Shown: positions 5,293 through 6,077 of the stretch, in pieces
Layout of the letters: every line of letters begins with the position of its first letter
How positions within the stretch are numbered: position 1 is the first letter of the stretch
NCBI GenBank assembly: GCA_946405645.1
Contig: CAMJHW010000088.1
Span: 1-6,077 of the forward strand
Length of the DNA stretch: 6,077 nt
Source of the DNA: an uncultured Bacteroidales bacterium
Lineage (GTDB): Bacteria > Bacteroidota > Bacteroidia > Bacteroidales > UBA932
Reading direction: 5' to 3'
Notes under the pieces: model-generated
The model's database searches: none
What the model was told of the DNA's origin: nothing
What the model saw: the letters and a program-made list of their open reading frames with translations, nothing else
Made by a program: the position numbers and the translations under genes

Positions 5293-6077
5293 ATGACACA
5301 GGAAGAACTTTTCAAAGTACTTGTCGCACACTGCAAGGAATATGGTTTCATCTTCCCTTCCAGCGAGATCTATGACGGACTCGCCGCTGTGTACGATTAC
5401 GGCCAGATGGGCGTGGAGCTCAAGAACAATATCAAGCAGTATTGGTGGAACGCCATGACGCGTCTCAACGAGAACATCGTGGGCATCGACTCTTGTATAT
5501 TTATGCACCCTAGGATATGGGAGGCTTCCGGTCACGTCGGAGCTTTCAACGACCCGCTCATCGACAACAAGGATTCCAAGAAGCGCTACCGCGCCGACGT
5601 CCTCATCGAGGACTATCTCGGCAAGATCGAGGAAAAGATAAACAAGGAAGTGGCCAAGGGCCGCAAGCGTTTCGGCGAGAGCTTCGACGAGGCCCAGTTC
5701 CGTGCGACGAACCCCAACGTCCTTCGCGAACAGGCCAAGTATGACGAAGTCCACAACCGTTATGTCAAGGCCGAGAAGGCCAACGATTTCGCGGAGTACC
5801 GCCAGATCATCATCGATTGCGGCATCGTCTGCCCCATAAGCGGTACCTGCAACTGGACCGACGTTCGTCAGTTCAATTTGATGTTCAGCACCTCTATGGG
5901 CAGCACCTCCGAGGGAGCAAATACCATCTATCTCCGCCCTGAAACCGCCCAGGGTATTTTCGTGAACTACCTGAACGTCCAGAAGACCGGCCGAATGAAG
6001 ATTCCTTTCGGTATCGCTCAGATCGGAAAGGCTTTCCGAAACGAGATCGTAGCCCGTCAGTTCATTTTCCGCATGCG
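5293..6077 (+). CDS. glyS: Glycine--tRNA ligase, single-chain (alpha2) type, N-terminal part
   Basis: GlyRS charges tRNA-Gly with glycine in the cytoplasm. The frame is open from the ATG at 5293 to the window end (261 complete codons, 3' truncated), about half of the roughly 500 residues expected. It is the eukaryote-like homodimeric class II form, not the alpha2beta2 GlyQ/GlyS form. Markers are [16 protein letters not shown] [15 protein letters not shown] (16-30), [14 protein letters not shown] (34-47), and [18 protein letters not shown] (72-89). Cys180 and Cys186 lie in [20 protein letters not shown] (179-198). The substrate loop is [14 protein letters not shown] (214-227). [15 protein letters not shown] (238-252) leads into class II motif 2, [14 protein letters not shown]. 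The ATG is preceded by A-rich sequence with no clear Shine-Dalgarno, usual in Bacteroidota. It probably has its own promoter just after folK. Bacteria that use this type are often also given the symbol glyQS. Confidence 0.95.
   Translation, partial: MTQEELFKVLVAHCKEYGFIFPSSEIYDGLAAVYDYGQMGVELKNNIKQYWWNAMTRLNENIVGIDSCIFMHPRIWEASGHVGAFNDPLIDNKDSKKRYRADVLIEDYLGKIEEKINKEVAKGRKRFGESFDEAQFRATNPNVLREQAKYDEVHNRYVKAEKANDFAEYRQIIIDCGIVCPISGTCNWTDVRQFNLMFSTSMGSTSEGANTIYLRPETAQGIFVNYLNVQKTGRMKIPFGIAQIGKAFRNEIVARQFIFRM

Noticed and set aside
5086..5754. Long minus-strand reading frame of 222 codons across folK and glyS
   Set aside because: It is antisense to two clearly recognised genes, and its protein shows no family features; it is a by-product of GC-rich codon use.
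1..6077. DnaA boxes, tRNA genes, CRISPR repeats, insertion sequence ends, riboswitches
   Set aside because: Looked for by eye because of the parS-like site and the folate and tRNA genes; none was found, and the intergenic gaps (all under 100 nt) are too short for most of them.

Overview
This window looks like chromosomal housekeeping DNA from a member of the Bacteroidota, most likely Bacteroidales. The grounds are the character of the proteins (MnmG with GPAMWSPR, single-chain GlyRS with [14 protein letters not shown], a one-domain DUF59 protein beside SufS and SufE), three Bacteroidota-type -7 promoter boxes (TAnnTTTG), and the general lack of strong Shine-Dalgarno sequences. The genus cannot be told from the sequence alone. 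No mobile element, CRISPR array, rRNA or tRNA gene was seen, and I found no wholly new multi-gene system.

Layout. Positions 12-1961 (+) hold mnmG, the FAD enzyme of tRNA wobble-uridine modification. It converges on ruvA (2016-2609, -), the Holliday-junction-binding subunit. The short gap between them holds a perfect 16-bp palindrome, TGTTCCACGTGGAACA, which closely matches the ParB-binding parS site. The palindrome sits at the tip of a longer inverted repeat that also reads as a terminator in both directions. This is the most interesting non-coding element of the window.

ruvA and sufS are divergent. The gap between their start codons (2610-2706) carries a -7 box for each gene, and the two boxes lie in the arms of an imperfect inverted repeat. 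Rightward from it runs a compact cluster: sufS (cysteine desulfurase), sufE (sulfur acceptor), a MIP18/DUF59 SufT-like Fe-S assembly protein, and folK (folate pathway). The gaps are 5 nt and 6 nt, followed by a 1-nt stop/start overlap, so this is very probably one operon. SufS takes sulfur from cysteine, SufE carries it towards the Fe-S scaffold, and the DUF59 protein probably acts in cluster maturation. The scaffold genes sufB, sufC and sufD are not here. folK is functionally unrelated but translationally coupled to the cluster.

A further -7 box just after folK probably drives glyS (glycyl-tRNA synthetase), which begins at 5293 and runs off the right end.

A second, imperfect parS-like 16-mer (14/16 matches) lies inside sufS. 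Together with the mnmG-adjacent site it suggests that the window belongs to an origin-proximal parS region. That is an inference from motif similarity, not something shown here.
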